Shown here: positions 1-10,922 of the stretch, piece after piece
Position numbering within the stretch: position 1 is the stretch's first letter
How the letters are laid out: each line of letters starts with the position of its first letter
Assembly: GCF_003056345.1 (NCBI RefSeq)
Contig: NZ_PYWB01000006.1
Coordinates: forward strand, 186,001 to 250,000
Reading direction: 5' to 3'
Length of the DNA: 64,000 nt
Source of the DNA: Devosia submarina
GTDB lineage: Bacteria; Pseudomonadota; Alphaproteobacteria; Rhizobiales; Devosiaceae
The notes under the pieces: generated by a model
Databases searched by the model: none
Told to the model about the DNA's origin: nothing
The model's input: only the letters and a program-made list of their open reading frames with translations
Made by a program: the position numbers and the translations under genes

Positions 1-21
1 GGCCATGGCCCAGCCTGTCTC

Positions 22-1656
<1,635 letters not shown>

Positions 1657-1711
1657 TCACCTTAATCACATCAACTTCGATTCGCAGAGCTGCAGCCGGC
1701 TCTACACAAAA

Positions 1712-1743
1712 GAAAGAAGGGGATGTTTCCATCCCCCTCTTTC
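1712..1743 (-). terminator. Rho-independent terminator after secG
   Basis: Read on the minus strand, a GGGGATG/CATCCCC stem with a GAAA loop is followed by the pyrimidine-rich run TTCTTTCTTTTGT. It lies just past the secG stop and before pyrG. Confidence 0.8.
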
Positions 1744-1760
1744 GGTTTGCCTTGCGGCAG

Positions 1761-2255
1761 TTAGTTCGCCGGAGCGACTGGCGCTTCGGCGGGAACCTCT
1801 GGCACCGGCAGGTCGCTGGTGGCCTCTGGCGCAGCGGCTGGCGCTGGAGCAGCCGGAGCAGGAGCAATGTCCTGGGTGACGGGGTCGGTTCCAGCAGGAG
1901 CAGCCGGGTCGCCGGCTGGGACCGGCAGGTCAGTCGTGCCGCCCTGCAGAGAATTGAGAGCATCCAGAACGCTGGTCGGTGCAGCTTCGCCGCTGCCTGC
2001 CGCAGCGCGCTCCAGGATGCCGGACGTGCCGCGATCCAACTCGGAAAGAATGGTCAAGCCAATAGCCGTGGCAAAAAACAACGCTGCAAGGATAGCCGTG
2101 GTGCGCGTCAGCAGGTTCGCAGAGCCGCGGGCCGTCATGAAGCCGCCACCGCCACCGCCAATGCCCAGCCCGCCGCCTTCCGAGCGCTGGAGCAGGATAA
2201 CTGCAATCAGCGCAAGAACGATCAGCAGATAGGCAACAATCAGGACGTTCGCCAT
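1761..2255 (-). CDS. secG: Preprotein translocase subunit SecG
   Basis: Small inner-membrane subunit of the SecYEG export channel. Two hydrophobic helices are visible, at about residues 4-21 and 52-70, separated by a Gly-rich loop (GGGLGIGGGGGGFM), which is the classic SecG layout. The last 90 or so residues are an Ala/Pro/Val-rich low-complexity tail, typical of alphaproteobacterial SecG and longer than the E. coli protein. It sits between tpiA and pyrG on the same strand. The terminator just downstream separates it from pyrG. Confidence 0.93.
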   Translation of the reverse strand: MANVLIVAYLLIVLALIAVILLQRSEGGGLGIGGGGGGFMTARGSANLLTRTTAILAALFFATAIGLTILSELDRGTSGILERAAAGSGEAAPTSVLDALNSLQGGTTDLPVPAGDPAAPAGTDPVTQDIAPAPAAPAPAAAPEATSDLPVPEVPAEAPVAPAN

Positions 2256-2363
2256 CGTGTCTCAGTCTATAGGTCTGTCAAAAGATGGCGCGTCATACAC
2301 GCCAATTGGAGCAAAGGCCAGAGGCTGCGCGGAGATTCCGCCCAGCCACGGGCTTTGGCCAAG

Positions 2364-3119
2364 CTATACGGCGGAGATAATGGTGTAGAAGTCACTTGCC
2401 AAGAGGCTGGCCCCACCAACAAGCCCACCGTTGACGTTTTCTATCGAAAGGATCTCGCGGGCATTTTGTGGCTTGAGGGAACCGCCATAGAGAATCCGGA
2501 TGCTCAAGCCCTTCTCGCCAAAGCGGTCTACCAGCTTCTGGCGTATGAACGCGTGCATGGCGGCGATATCCTCATTGCTTGGCGTCCTGCCCGTACCGAT
2601 TGCCCAGATGGGCTCATAGGCGATGTTGACCTCGTGGTTTTCTGCTGCATCCGGCACCGATCCCGCCAATTGACTCGCGACAACAGCTTCGGCGTCGCCA
2701 GCTTCTCGCTGCGCTTCGGTTTCGCCAATGCAGATGATTGGCTTGAGCCCTGCGCCAATGGCGGCAATAGCTTTCATGCGAATCTGTTCGTCGGTCTCGC
2801 CGTGACCGGAGCGGCGCTCGGAATGCCCAACGATGACATATTGGGCACCGGCATCCGCCAGCATGCCGGCAGCGATGTCGCCGGTATATGCGCCCGAAAC
2901 TTCAACATGGCAGTCCTGCCCGCCAACCACAATACCCGAAGGCGCACCCTGCCGGGCGGCCGCGGCGACGATTGTGGCGGGCGGGCAGATAACTACGATT
3001 GCACGCGGTGCCGCACCCGAGGTCAGCATGCCAGCAAGGGCGCTCAATTCGTCCAGAGAGGCACGGGTGCCGTTCATTTTCCAATTGCCCGCGATCAGTG
3101 GTGAGATTGTTGCTGTCAC
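2364..3119 (-). CDS. tpiA: Triosephosphate isomerase
   Basis: Interconverts dihydroxyacetone phosphate and glyceraldehyde 3-phosphate in glycolysis. The substrate Lys lies in GNWKMNG (Lys14), the catalytic His in VGHSER (His99) and the catalytic Glu in AYEPIWAIGTG (Glu169). The phosphate-binding YGGSLKP is near the C-terminus. The reading frame stays open far upstream, but the GTG at 3119 is the best start: AGGAG sits 6-7 nt before it and the product is then 251 residues, normal for the family. It diverges from ppiD. Confidence 0.96.
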   Translation of the reverse strand: MTATISPLIAGNWKMNGTRASLDELSALAGMLTSGAAPRAIVVICPPATIVAAAARQGAPSGIVVGGQDCHVEVSGAYTGDIAAGMLADAGAQYVIVGHSERRSGHGETDEQIRMKAIAAIGAGLKPIICIGETEAQREAGDAEAVVASQLAGSVPDAAENHEVNIAYEPIWAIGTGRTPSNEDIAAMHAFIRQKLVDRFGEKGLSIRILYGGSLKPQNAREILSIENVNGGLVGGASLLASDFYTIISAV

Positions 3120-3239
3120 TCTTTGCTCCTGCTGCCTCTTGCACCGCGGTCGGCTTTGCCCTAACCCCGGCTTTCGATGGATTATTAGTGCGGTCCCGCT
3201 ATTGCGGTAAAGCCATGGTTTCTGAACGGAACGTCTAAG

Positions 3240-5111
3240 ATGCTCGATAGTTTGCGTGGTTTCGCGAAATCCTGGCCCGGCAAGATCATGGGCGCGTTCC
3301 TGCTGGTTGGTGTCGCGGGCTTCGGCATCAACAATGTCATTACTGATCTGGGAACCAATACGGTAGCCCGTGTTGGTGATGAGGAAATCAACTCGCGCGA
3401 GTTCCTTAGGGCTTATCAGGGCCAGATCAACCGCGTGGCGCAACAGATTGGCTCCGTGCCGACTGCGGAGGAAGCCGTTAGCTTGGGCATTCCTGGCGCA
3501 GTACTGCAGAATCTGGCGCAAGACGCGGCGCTCAACCAGATGGCCAATCGGTTTGGGCTCGGCGTATCGGAAGAAAAACTGAGCGAATTATTGCGGGAAG
3601 ATCCAAGCTTCCACGGTACGCTCGGAACTTTCGACCCAAGTGCCTTCACGCAGGTGCTGCAGATGAGCGGCCTGACGGAATCGGAATATTTCGAAGACCA
3701 GGCCGATGCTGCACGGCGCCAGCAGCTGGTGCTAAGCTTGTTTGGTGACACCAAGCTGCCGAGCACCGCCTCGAGTCTCGTCAACCGCTATGCCTCCGAT
3801 CAGCGCACGGTCGACTACTTTGTGCTTACAGAAAACAATATCCCTCCTCCGCCTGCTCCGACGGAAGAAGAATTGGCAGCGTATTTGAGCGAGCACCAGA
3901 GCGAATTCAGAACAGTAGAAACCCGCAACGTTCAGATGCTGCGGTTGTCGCCGGCAGAACTTGCAGCCACCAAGACAATTCCCGAAGACGCAATTGCCGC
4001 GGAATATGAGCGCACCAAGGCTAACCTGAGTAGGCCTGAACGACGTACGATCCAGCAGGTCGTCCTCACTCCTGACCAGGCGGCAGCGTTCGAGGCTGGA
4101 CTGGCTGCCGGTACCCCATTCGAGACCCTTGTTGCAGACGCCGGGCTCGTGCCGACCGAGCTGGGCACACTTGCACAAGCCGATATCCAGGACGCGAGCC
4201 TTGCAAACGCTGCATTCGACGTTCTGCAGGGTGGCTTCGTGCTTATCGACGGCGTTGCTGGCAAGCGCGCGATTCATGTATCCGCCATTGAACCTGGTGG
4301 CGCGCCCAGTCTTGAAGAAGCACGTGACCAGATCGCGCAGAACCTTGCGCTTGCCGAAGCGCGCAATGAATTGGCTGAAGTGCAGGATCAGGTTGAAGAA
4401 CTTCGTGCCGCATTCCGGCCATTGCCGGAGATTGCAGAGCGTTTCGGGCTGCCGATCTATGAAGCGGACGTAACTGCGGCAGGCAATGAGCTGACGGTCA
4501 TTCCTGATCTGGCTGCGGAAGATGTGCCCCGCGTTTCCCAGGCGATCTTCAGGGCGAGCGAAGGCCAACTCACGCCATCCGTACAGTTGGCAGGCAACGG
4601 CAATCTCTATTTCGACCTCAACAGGATCGATCCTGCGCGCGATCAGACGCTGGACGAAGTGCGTGAGCAAGTGGCACAGGCGCTTACAACCGAGCGCACC
4701 AATGATGCGCTTCAGGCGGCGGCTGAGAATGCTGTCGCACGGCTCGACCGTGGCGAGGCTCTGGCCGATATCGCCGCCTCATTCTCCTTGTTCCCGCAGC
4801 TTTCCCAGCCCTTCACCCGCTTCGGCAATGAGGAAGGTGGAATCGACAGCTCAGTGGCGTCGGCAGTCTTTGCTGGTGGTCCGGACCATCATGGACAAGC
4901 CGTGAGCCAGACCGGCGAGTTCATCGTCTTCGATGTTGTCGATGTCACTATCGCAGAGGGCAATCTAACCGAGCAGGCCAATGCCGGCCTTGAGAACGAA
5001 GTTCGCGTCGGCCTTTACGGCGAGTTCGTCGCGGCCGTACGGGACGAGGTCGGCCTACGCACCAACCAGCAGGCATTGCAGCAGGTTCTTTCACTCAACA
5101 CGCCTCAGTAG
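3240..5111 (+). CDS. ppiD: PpiD-type periplasmic folding factor (SurA N-terminal domain)
   Basis: Membrane-anchored chaperone with a peptidyl-prolyl isomerase fold, expected to help proteins leaving the Sec channel. One membrane helix is visible at about residues 15-33 (KIMGAFLLVGVAGFGINNVI). It is followed by a SurA-like helical region (RVGDEEINSREFLRAYQ) and a parvulin-like segment near residues 240-350. The parvulin segment is divergent, so isomerase activity is uncertain. The length (623) matches PpiD. It is divergent from tpiA and only 27 nt before trpE, so it probably leads the trp transcription unit. Confidence 0.88.
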   Translation: MLDSLRGFAKSWPGKIMGAFLLVGVAGFGINNVITDLGTNTVARVGDEEINSREFLRAYQGQINRVAQQIGSVPTAEEAVSLGIPGAVLQNLAQDAALNQMANRFGLGVSEEKLSELLREDPSFHGTLGTFDPSAFTQVLQMSGLTESEYFEDQADAARRQQLVLSLFGDTKLPSTASSLVNRYASDQRTVDYFVLTENNIPPPPAPTEEELAAYLSEHQSEFRTVETRNVQMLRLSPAELAATKTIPEDAIAAEYERTKANLSRPERRTIQQVVLTPDQAAAFEAGLAAGTPFETLVADAGLVPTELGTLAQADIQDASLANAAFDVLQGGFVLIDGVAGKRAIHVSAIEPGGAPSLEEARDQIAQNLALAEARNELAEVQDQVEELRAAFRPLPEIAERFGLPIYEADVTAAGNELTVIPDLAAEDVPRVSQAIFRASEGQLTPSVQLAGNGNLYFDLNRIDPARDQTLDEVREQVAQALTTERTNDALQAAAENAVARLDRGEALADIAASFSLFPQLSQPFTRFGNEEGGIDSSVASAVFAGGPDHHGQAVSQTGEFIVFDVVDVTIAEGNLTEQANAGLENEVRVGLYGEFVAAVRDEVGLRTNQQALQQVLSLNTPQ

Positions 5112-5138
5112 TCGTTTTCCCCACTGGATGACTTTCCG

Positions 5139-6644
5139 ATGACCGACGATTTTGTGCACTTTACAGAGCAGTATGAAGCTGGAAAGTCGCAGATCGTCTG
5201 GCGTCGCATAGTGGCCGATCTTGAAACACCAATCGGCACCTACTTGAAGCTCTCCGAAGGGCGCAAGAACACCTATCTGCTGGAATCCGTCCAGGACGGG
5301 ACCACCCGCGGCCGCTATTCCATCATTGGTAGCCAACCGGATGTGATCCTGAAGGTCGAAGGCGGACAGGCGTTGATCAACCGCCGGGCACAGATTGACG
5401 AGGGTGACTATGCTCCCCTGCCCGGCCGTCCACTCGATGCGCTTCGTGCCTTTGTCGCCGACAGCAAGATCGAAGTGCCGACCGGCTTGCCGCCACAGTC
5501 AGCGGGCATTTACGGCTATCTTGGTTACGAGATGGTCCGGTACATGGAAGTTTTGCCAGACAGCAATCCCAACGACCTGCAAACGCCGGAGGCCATCTTG
5601 ATGCGCCCCTCCTTGCTGGCGATCTTCGACACGCTCAAGGACGAGCTTTATTTAACAGCGCCCGTCTATGTGACGGAGGGTATTTCCGCTCGGCAGGCTC
5701 ATGAGGCTGCAGAGGCCAGGATTGATGACGCAATTGCCCGCTTAAGCCGCGCCATGCCTGCCGCAGCTGCTCCAGTCGGACTCGAGAAGATCGAAATCTC
5801 CAGCAACACAAGCCGTGATGACTATTCCGCCATGGTCGCCAAGGCGAAGGATTACATCACAGCTGGCGACATCTTTCAGGTGGTACTAAGTCAGCGCTTC
5901 TCCGCGGATTTCCACCTACCTCCCACCGCACTGTATCGCGCGCTGCGGCGGACGAATCCTAGCCCCTACATGTACTTTCTAGATTTCGGCGATTTTGCCG
6001 TAGCTGGCTCCAGTCCCGAAATCCTGGTGCGGGTGCAGAACGGCGAAGTCACCATTCGCCCCATTGCCGGCACCCGCAAGCGAGGCGCGACACCAACCAG
6101 GGACAAGGAACTGGCGGAGGAACTTCTTGCGGACCCCAAGGAGCTTGCCGAGCATCTTATGCTGCTCGATCTTGGCCGCAATGACGTTGGACGGGTAGCT
6201 AAGACCGGCACAGTCAAGGTCACGGACAAGTTCTTCCTCGAATATTATTCTCACGTCATGCACATCGTTTCCAATGTCGTGGGTGAACTCGATCCAAAGT
6301 ACGATTTCGTCGATGCGCTCTCAGCGGGCTTTCCAGCAGGGACCGTTTCGGGGGCGCCGAAGGTGCGGGCGATGGAAATCATAGACGAGCTGGAAAAATC
6401 CAAACGCGGCATCTATGGCGGCTGCGTGGGTTACTTCAGTGCCGATGGCACTATGGACACCTGCATCGTCCTGCGCACCGCCATCCTGAAGGACGGCAAG
6501 CTCTTTGTTCAGTCTGGAGCGGGCATTGTGGCCGACAGCCGGGCTGAACTCGAACAGCTTGAGTGCGAAAACAAGGCACGGGCCCTTTTCAGCGCTGCCG
6601 AAGAAGCGCTACGTTATGCGGGTGAAGCAAGGATTGGCCAATGA
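5139..6644 (+). CDS. trpE: Anthranilate synthase component I
   Basis: Makes anthranilate from chorismate with the TrpG amidotransferase, the committed step of tryptophan synthesis. Chorismate-binding motifs are clear: IRPIAGTRKRG, LMLLDLGRNDVGRV, SHVMHIVSNVVGEL and FPAGTVSGAPKVRAMEI. The tryptophan feedback motif LLES is at residues 47-50, so the enzyme should be feedback-inhibited. It is a separate gene, unlike the fused trpE(G) of Rhizobium and Brucella. No leader peptide or attenuator fits in the 27 nt upstream. Confidence 0.97.
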   Translation: MTDDFVHFTEQYEAGKSQIVWRRIVADLETPIGTYLKLSEGRKNTYLLESVQDGTTRGRYSIIGSQPDVILKVEGGQALINRRAQIDEGDYAPLPGRPLDALRAFVADSKIEVPTGLPPQSAGIYGYLGYEMVRYMEVLPDSNPNDLQTPEAILMRPSLLAIFDTLKDELYLTAPVYVTEGISARQAHEAAEARIDDAIARLSRAMPAAAAPVGLEKIEISSNTSRDDYSAMVAKAKDYITAGDIFQVVLSQRFSADFHLPPTALYRALRRTNPSPYMYFLDFGDFAVAGSSPEILVRVQNGEVTIRPIAGTRKRGATPTRDKELAEELLADPKELAEHLMLLDLGRNDVGRVAKTGTVKVTDKFFLEYYSHVMHIVSNVVGELDPKYDFVDALSAGFPAGTVSGAPKVRAMEIIDELEKSKRGIYGGCVGYFSADGTMDTCIVLRTAILKDGKLFVQSGAGIVADSRAELEQLECENKARALFSAAEEALRYAGEARIGQ

Positions 6645-6725
6645 AGGTTGAGCTTTTATGTGATTGTCGATGGCGGGGCTGGTTCGCCTTCTGAACCCTT
6701 TCTCTCCTCCAGCGCTGGACCAGCT

Positions 6726-7325
6726 ATGACCAAGACGCTTGTTATCGATAATTATGATAGTTTCACCTACAATCTTGTCCACTTCCTGGGTGAATTGGGT
6801 GCCGAGATCACCGTGCACCGCAATGACAAAATCGGCCTAGACGAAATTGCTGAAATGGCGCCTGATGCCATTGTGTTGTCGCCGGGTCCGTGCACCCCTA
6901 ACGAAGCTGGCGTGTGCCTGGACGTTATCGAGCGGTTCAAATCAGAAACGCCAATCCTTGGCGTGTGCCTGGGGCACCAGGCCATTGGCCAAGCCATGGG
7001 GGGCGACGTGATCCGCGCTCCGTACCTTGTCCACGGCAAGACCTCGAGGATCAATCATACTGGTAAGGGCCTTTTCCAAGGGCTTAACTCCGGCTTCGAA
7101 GCCACGCGCTACCATTCCCTTATTGTAAAGCAGGACAGCCTACCAGACGTTCTGGAGGTGACGGCGACCACCGAAGACGGCCTTATCATGGGCATGCAGC
7201 ACCGCACGCTTCCTGTGCATGGCGTGCAGTTCCACCCCGAAAGCATCGCTTCAGAGAATGGTCATGCCCTACTCCAAAACTTCCTGGATATGGCGCTGGA
7301 TTTCAAGCAGCAGCGGGCAGCCTGA
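6726..7325 (+). CDS. trpG: Anthranilate synthase component II (glutamine amidotransferase)
   Basis: Class I amidotransferase supplying ammonia to TrpE; such subunits often also serve folate synthesis as PabA. The catalytic triad is visible: Cys81 in GVCLGHQ, and His170 and Glu172 in QFHPES. The ATG at 6726 begins the family-typical MTKTLVIDNYDSFTYN. An in-frame TTG at 6648 would add residues with no family similarity, so I did not use it. The stop overlaps the trpD start by one base (TGATG), implying translational coupling. Confidence 0.96.
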   Translation: MTKTLVIDNYDSFTYNLVHFLGELGAEITVHRNDKIGLDEIAEMAPDAIVLSPGPCTPNEAGVCLDVIERFKSETPILGVCLGHQAIGQAMGGDVIRAPYLVHGKTSRINHTGKGLFQGLNSGFEATRYHSLIVKQDSLPDVLEVTATTEDGLIMGMQHRTLPVHGVQFHPESIASENGHALLQNFLDMALDFKQQRAA

Positions 7326-8341
7326 TGGACATCAAGGCTGCATTGAACAAGATCGCGGAGCGGCGTGATCTGACGGGCGAAGAAATGCGCGGCGTCATGC
7401 GCATCGTGATGGCCGGCGGAGCCACGCCGAGTCAAATCGGAGCGTTCCTGATGGGGATGCGTATCAAGGGCGAGACTGTTGGCGAAATTGCCGCAGCCGT
7501 TTCTATTCTGCGCGAGCAGATGGTGCCGGTGGAGGCGCCCGAGGGTGCAATCGACATCGTCGGAACAGGCGGCGATGGGGTGGGCAGCCTTAACATCTCA
7601 ACGGCTACCGCCCTTGTGGTCGCTGCGGCCGGTGTTCCCGTTGCCAAGCATGGTAACAAGGCGCTGTCGTCTCGCTCAGGCGCCTCCCAAGTACTGGAGG
7701 CGCTCGGCGTCAAGCTCGACCTGACACCAGAACAGATTGCACAGACGATCGCCAAGGCGGGCATTGGGTTCATGTTTGCCCCCAGCCATCATCCGGCCAT
7801 GCGCCACGTCGGACCGGCCCGCTCCGAGATGGGCGTGCGTACACTTTTCAATCTTCTTGGACCACAAGCCAACCCTGCCGGGGTTCGGCGTTATCTCCTC
7901 GGCGTGTATTCCCCACAATGGGTGGAGCCGGTGGCTGCTGCCCTCCTGGCGAATCGGGCAGTGAAAGCTTGGGTGGTTCATTCAGGCGAGGGTTTGGACG
8001 AGCTTTCAACTTCGGGGCCGAACTTTGTTGCGCAAATCTCAAACAGTGATCTGCGCAGCTTCGAGCTGCATCCTGAACAGGTGGGCTTGTCGCTGACCGA
8101 TCCGCACGACCTACTGGGTGGCGAACCGGCGGACAATGCAGCAGCAATGATGGCGCTGTTTGATGGTGCTCCTGGAGCCTATCGGGACACCGTTCTACTC
8201 AACGCCGGCGCAGCACTTCTGATTGCTGATAAAGTCGCCACTATCGAAGACGGCATTGCAATGGCCAGAATGGTGATCGATGACGGGAAAGCCAGCCAAA
8301 CGCTGGCGCGCCTTGTGGCTGTATCGAATGGATTTGAGTAA
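7325..8341 (+). CDS. trpD: Anthranilate phosphoribosyltransferase
   Basis: Transfers phosphoribosyl from PRPP to anthranilate, the second step of tryptophan synthesis. The glycine-rich PRPP motif IVGTGGDG and the conserved [11 protein letters not shown] are present. The length of 338 residues is standard. The gene overlaps trpG and trpC by one base at each end, so trpG, trpD and trpC are translated from one message. Confidence 0.97.
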   Translation: MDIKAALNKIAERRDLTGEEMRGVMRIVMAGGATPSQIGAFLMGMRIKGETVGEIAAAVSILREQMVPVEAPEGAIDIVGTGGDGVGSLNISTATALVVAAAGVPVAKHGNKALSSRSGASQVLEALGVKLDLTPEQIAQTIAKAGIGFMFAPSHHPAMRHVGPARSEMGVRTLFNLLGPQANPAGVRRYLLGVYSPQWVEPVAAALLANRAVKAWVVHSGEGLDELSTSGPNFVAQISNSDLRSFELHPEQVGLSLTDPHDLLGGEPADNAAAMMALFDGAPGAYRDTVLLNAGAALLIADKVATIEDGIAMARMVIDDGKASQTLARLVAVSNGFE

Positions 8342-9153
8342 TGAGCGATATCCTGCAACGGATTGAAGCCTACAAGCGCGAGGAAATTGCTGCTGCCAAG
8401 GCCATGCGCCCGTGGGGAGAGATTGTTGCGCAAGCCCATGATCAACCGGCACCGCGCGGATTTGTGGAAGCGATCAAGGCTAAGCGCAGGGAGGGCAAAT
8501 ATGCGCTGATTGCCGAGGTCAAGAAGGCAAGTCCTTCGAAGGGACTCATCCGAGCAGACTTCAACCCTGCTGAAATCGCGCGCGCCTACGAGACCGCAGG
8601 CGCTGCTTGCCTGTCGGTGTTGACTGATCGGCCAAGCTTTCAGGGCTCTCCCAGCTATCTGATAGAGGCAAGAGCGGCGACCAGACTTCCCGTTTTGCGC
8701 AAGGATTTCCTGTTCGAGACCTACCAGGTGGCCGAAGCTCGCGCCTGGGGCGCCGACTGCATCCTTGTTATTCTGGCAGCAGTGGGCGACGATGTGGCGC
8801 GCTATCTTCTTGACGCCGCTGCAGAATGGAAGATGGACGCGCTGGTTGAAGTGCATGACCAGCTTGAGCTTGACCGCGCACTAGCGCTTGGCGCCGATTT
8901 CATCGGCATCAACAATCGTAATCTGCGCACCTTCGAAACCAGTCTGGAGACCTCGATCAATCTGGCCGTTGGTGTGCCCCAGGGGAAGTTGCTAGTTAGC
9001 GAGAGTGGGATCGTGAACCACGATCATGTTTGCAGACTTGATCAGGAGGCCGGTATCGGCACGTTTCTTGTCGGCGAGAGCCTGATGCGCCAGGACGATG
9101 TTGTTACCGCAGCGCGCTCCTTGCTCATGGGTGCCCCTCAGGTTGTTCGGTGA
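8341..9153 (+). CDS. trpC: Indole-3-glycerol phosphate synthase
   Basis: Closes the indole ring in tryptophan synthesis; a TIM barrel. The catalytic Lys region [23 protein letters not shown] and the late SESGI motif are all seen. At 270 residues it is a stand-alone TrpC, not fused to TrpF. The stop overlaps the moaC start (TGATG). Confidence 0.97.
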   Translation: MSDILQRIEAYKREEIAAAKAMRPWGEIVAQAHDQPAPRGFVEAIKAKRREGKYALIAEVKKASPSKGLIRADFNPAEIARAYETAGAACLSVLTDRPSFQGSPSYLIEARAATRLPVLRKDFLFETYQVAEARAWGADCILVILAAVGDDVARYLLDAAAEWKMDALVEVHDQLELDRALALGADFIGINNRNLRTFETSLETSINLAVGVPQGKLLVSESGIVNHDHVCRLDQEAGIGTFLVGESLMRQDDVVTAARSLLMGAPQVVR

Positions 9154-9629
9154 TGAGCACGCAACTCACTCACCTCAACGCGAAGGGTGAGGCTCACATT
9201 GTCGATATAGGCGACAAGGCTCAGACGAAACGCAGGGCTGTCGCCGGCGCCAGGATTGTAGCTGAACCAACGACGATAGAAGCCATGATCGGGAATGGCT
9301 TGAAGAAGGGTGACGCGCTGGCTGTTGCGCGGATCGCTGGTATTATGGCGGCAAAGAAAACATCCGAGCTCATTCCGCTCTGCCATCCCTTGGCACTGAC
9401 CAAAGTCGCTATCGATATCGAGCAAGATGGCTCCACTGGCCTTTCCATTCGTGCACTTGCCGAAACGAACGGCCAAACTGGCGTAGAGATGGAAGCTCTG
9501 GTCGCAGCGTCAACGGCGGCGCTGACCCTTTATGACATGGCCAAGGCGATCGACCGCTCCATGGTTGTGACGGACCTTTGCCTACTTGAGAAGTCCGGCG
9601 GCAAGTCCGGAGATTATTCGCGCGCATGA
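9153..9629 (+). CDS. moaC: Cyclic pyranopterin monophosphate synthase
   Basis: Second enzyme of the first stage of molybdenum-cofactor synthesis; it acts with MoaA, which is not in the window. Signature segments are IPLCHPLALTKV and GVEMEALVAAS followed by LTLYDMAKA. I chose the ATG at 9153, which overlaps the trpC stop; a GTG one codon upstream (9150) is possible. Its position between trpC and moeA places cofactor synthesis in the trp message. Confidence 0.96.
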   Translation: MSTQLTHLNAKGEAHIVDIGDKAQTKRRAVAGARIVAEPTTIEAMIGNGLKKGDALAVARIAGIMAAKKTSELIPLCHPLALTKVAIDIEQDGSTGLSIRALAETNGQTGVEMEALVAASTAALTLYDMAKAIDRSMVVTDLCLLEKSGGKSGDYSRA

Positions 9630-10828
9630 GCCTGCTTCCAGTTGATCAAGCGATCGATTTGGTCTTGCACCGGGTCCCCGCCCCTGCGCCGGAGACAATA
9701 CCGATCCAAGAGGCTGCAGGCCGGGTGTTGTTTGAACCCCTTATTGCAAGCCACAACCAGCCGCCTTTCAGTGCCAGCGCGATGGACGGCTATGCCGTTC
9801 GTGCGGCGGATGTGGTCTTGGGCCAGGCACTCCGGATTATCGGCATGTCGCAAGCTGGCCAAGGTTTCGATGGGCAGCTGGGGCTAGGCGAGGCCGTCCG
9901 CATCTTTACGGGGGCGCCGGTTCCTGCTGGCGCCGATACAGTCATCATGCAAGAGCAGGCGGAGGTTCATGGAACAGACGTTTTGTTCACAGCGGCGCCG
10001 CGACAGGGCCATAGCGTAAGGCCGCTAGGCAGTGATTTCGCAAAGGGTCAGCAGCTTATAGAAGCTGGAACGCTGTTGTCGCCGTTCCATATGGGTGTGG
10101 CTGCGGCCGCCAACGCTCCTCGGCTGACGGTGGCCAGACGCCCGAAGATTGCTCTATTGGCAACTGGCGATGAGCTGGTCACTCCGGGTAGCCCATTGAA
10201 GGCGGACCAGATCGTTGCTTCCAATAGCTTCGCTTTGACGCCTCTGCTGCGCCCCTATGCTGAAGACGTGATTGACCATGGGATCGCCCGGGACGATCGA
10301 GACGAGCTCAGATCAAAACTCGCGAGTATCTTTGCGACGGAGCCTGACGTGGTGATTACCACGGGTGGCGCCAGCGTTGGTGACCACGACATTGTACAGG
10401 ATTTACTGCTCGAGTTGGGTGTATCGATCGATTTCTGGCGCATCAACATGCGCCCGGGCAAGCCACTGATGTTCGGCACGATTGGCAAGACCTTGGTGTT
10501 TGGATTGCCCGGTAATCCCGTCTCGGCGCTTGTTACGGCACTGGTATTCATTAGACCTGCCCTGCGACAATGGCTTGGTTTAAAGACGGAGACGTCTTGG
10601 AAACTCCCCCTTGCTGCACCAACGCCTCCGAATACTGCCAGGCGGCACTTCATGCGTGCAAAACTTGTGCAGACAGGAAGGGGACCGCGGGCACTTCCGA
10701 TCTCGATCACGGACAGTGGGCACACATCTTCATTGGCGGACGCAGATTTGCTGATTGTTCAGCCAGAATTCGACCCAGGCCAACCGGAGGGAACAATCGT
10801 CGACATTGTTCGGGTTAGTTCTTTCTAG
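9626..10828 (+). CDS. moeA: Molybdopterin molybdotransferase
   Basis: Inserts molybdate into adenylylated molybdopterin, the last common step of cofactor synthesis. MoeA signatures are SAMDGYAV near residue 53, ATGDELV, TTGGASVGDHD, MRPGKPLMFG and GLPGNPVSALV. The length of 400 is standard. It overlaps moaC by four bases (ATGA) and is the last gene before the lexA promoter. Confidence 0.96.
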   Translation: MSLLPVDQAIDLVLHRVPAPAPETIPIQEAAGRVLFEPLIASHNQPPFSASAMDGYAVRAADVVLGQALRIIGMSQAGQGFDGQLGLGEAVRIFTGAPVPAGADTVIMQEQAEVHGTDVLFTAAPRQGHSVRPLGSDFAKGQQLIEAGTLLSPFHMGVAAAANAPRLTVARRPKIALLATGDELVTPGSPLKADQIVASNSFALTPLLRPYAEDVIDHGIARDDRDELRSKLASIFATEPDVVITTGGASVGDHDIVQDLLLELGVSIDFWRINMRPGKPLMFGTIGKTLVFGLPGNPVSALVTALVFIRPALRQWLGLKTETSWKLPLAAPTPPNTARRHFMRAKLVQTGRGPRALPISITDSGHTSSLADADLLIVQPEFDPGQPEGTIVDIVRVSSF

Positions 10829-10855
10829 GAGCGGGATGCGCCTGCATTGCAGATG

Positions 10856-10884
10856 TTGCAGAACATAACTGGAACACATATAGT
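10856..10884 (+). promoter_or_regulatory. lexA promoter
   Basis: The -35 TTGCAG (10856-10861) and the -10 TATAGT (10879-10884) are separated by exactly 17 nt. The spacer contains the first SOS box, so LexA binding would block RNA polymerase. It lies in the 94 nt between moeA and lexA. Confidence 0.75.
10861..10875 (+). promoter_or_regulatory. SOS box 1 of lexA (GAAC-N7-GAAC)
   Basis: GAACATAACTGGAAC matches the alphaproteobacterial LexA operator GAAC-N7-GAAC exactly. It sits between the -35 and -10 of the lexA promoter. Confidence 0.85.
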
Positions 10885-10885
10885 C

Positions 10886-10900
10886 GTTCTGCCTATGTTC
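10886..10900 (+). promoter_or_regulatory. SOS box 2 of lexA (GTTC-N7-GTTC)
   Basis: GTTCTGCCTATGTTC is a second exact operator in the opposite orientation, near the expected transcription start and 23 nt before the lexA ATG. Two boxes suggest tight autoregulation. Confidence 0.85.
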
Positions 10901-10922
10901 CGATTCTCCTCTTGAGGGCCTA

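Noticed and set aside
3120..3521. N-terminal extension of tpiA over the ppiD 5' end
   Set aside because: It overlaps a real divergent gene and has no similarity to triosephosphate isomerase; the GTG at 3119 has a proper ribosome site.
5112..5138. Trp attenuator or leader peptide before trpE
   Set aside because: Only 27 nt separate ppiD and trpE, with no leader frame or terminator hairpin.
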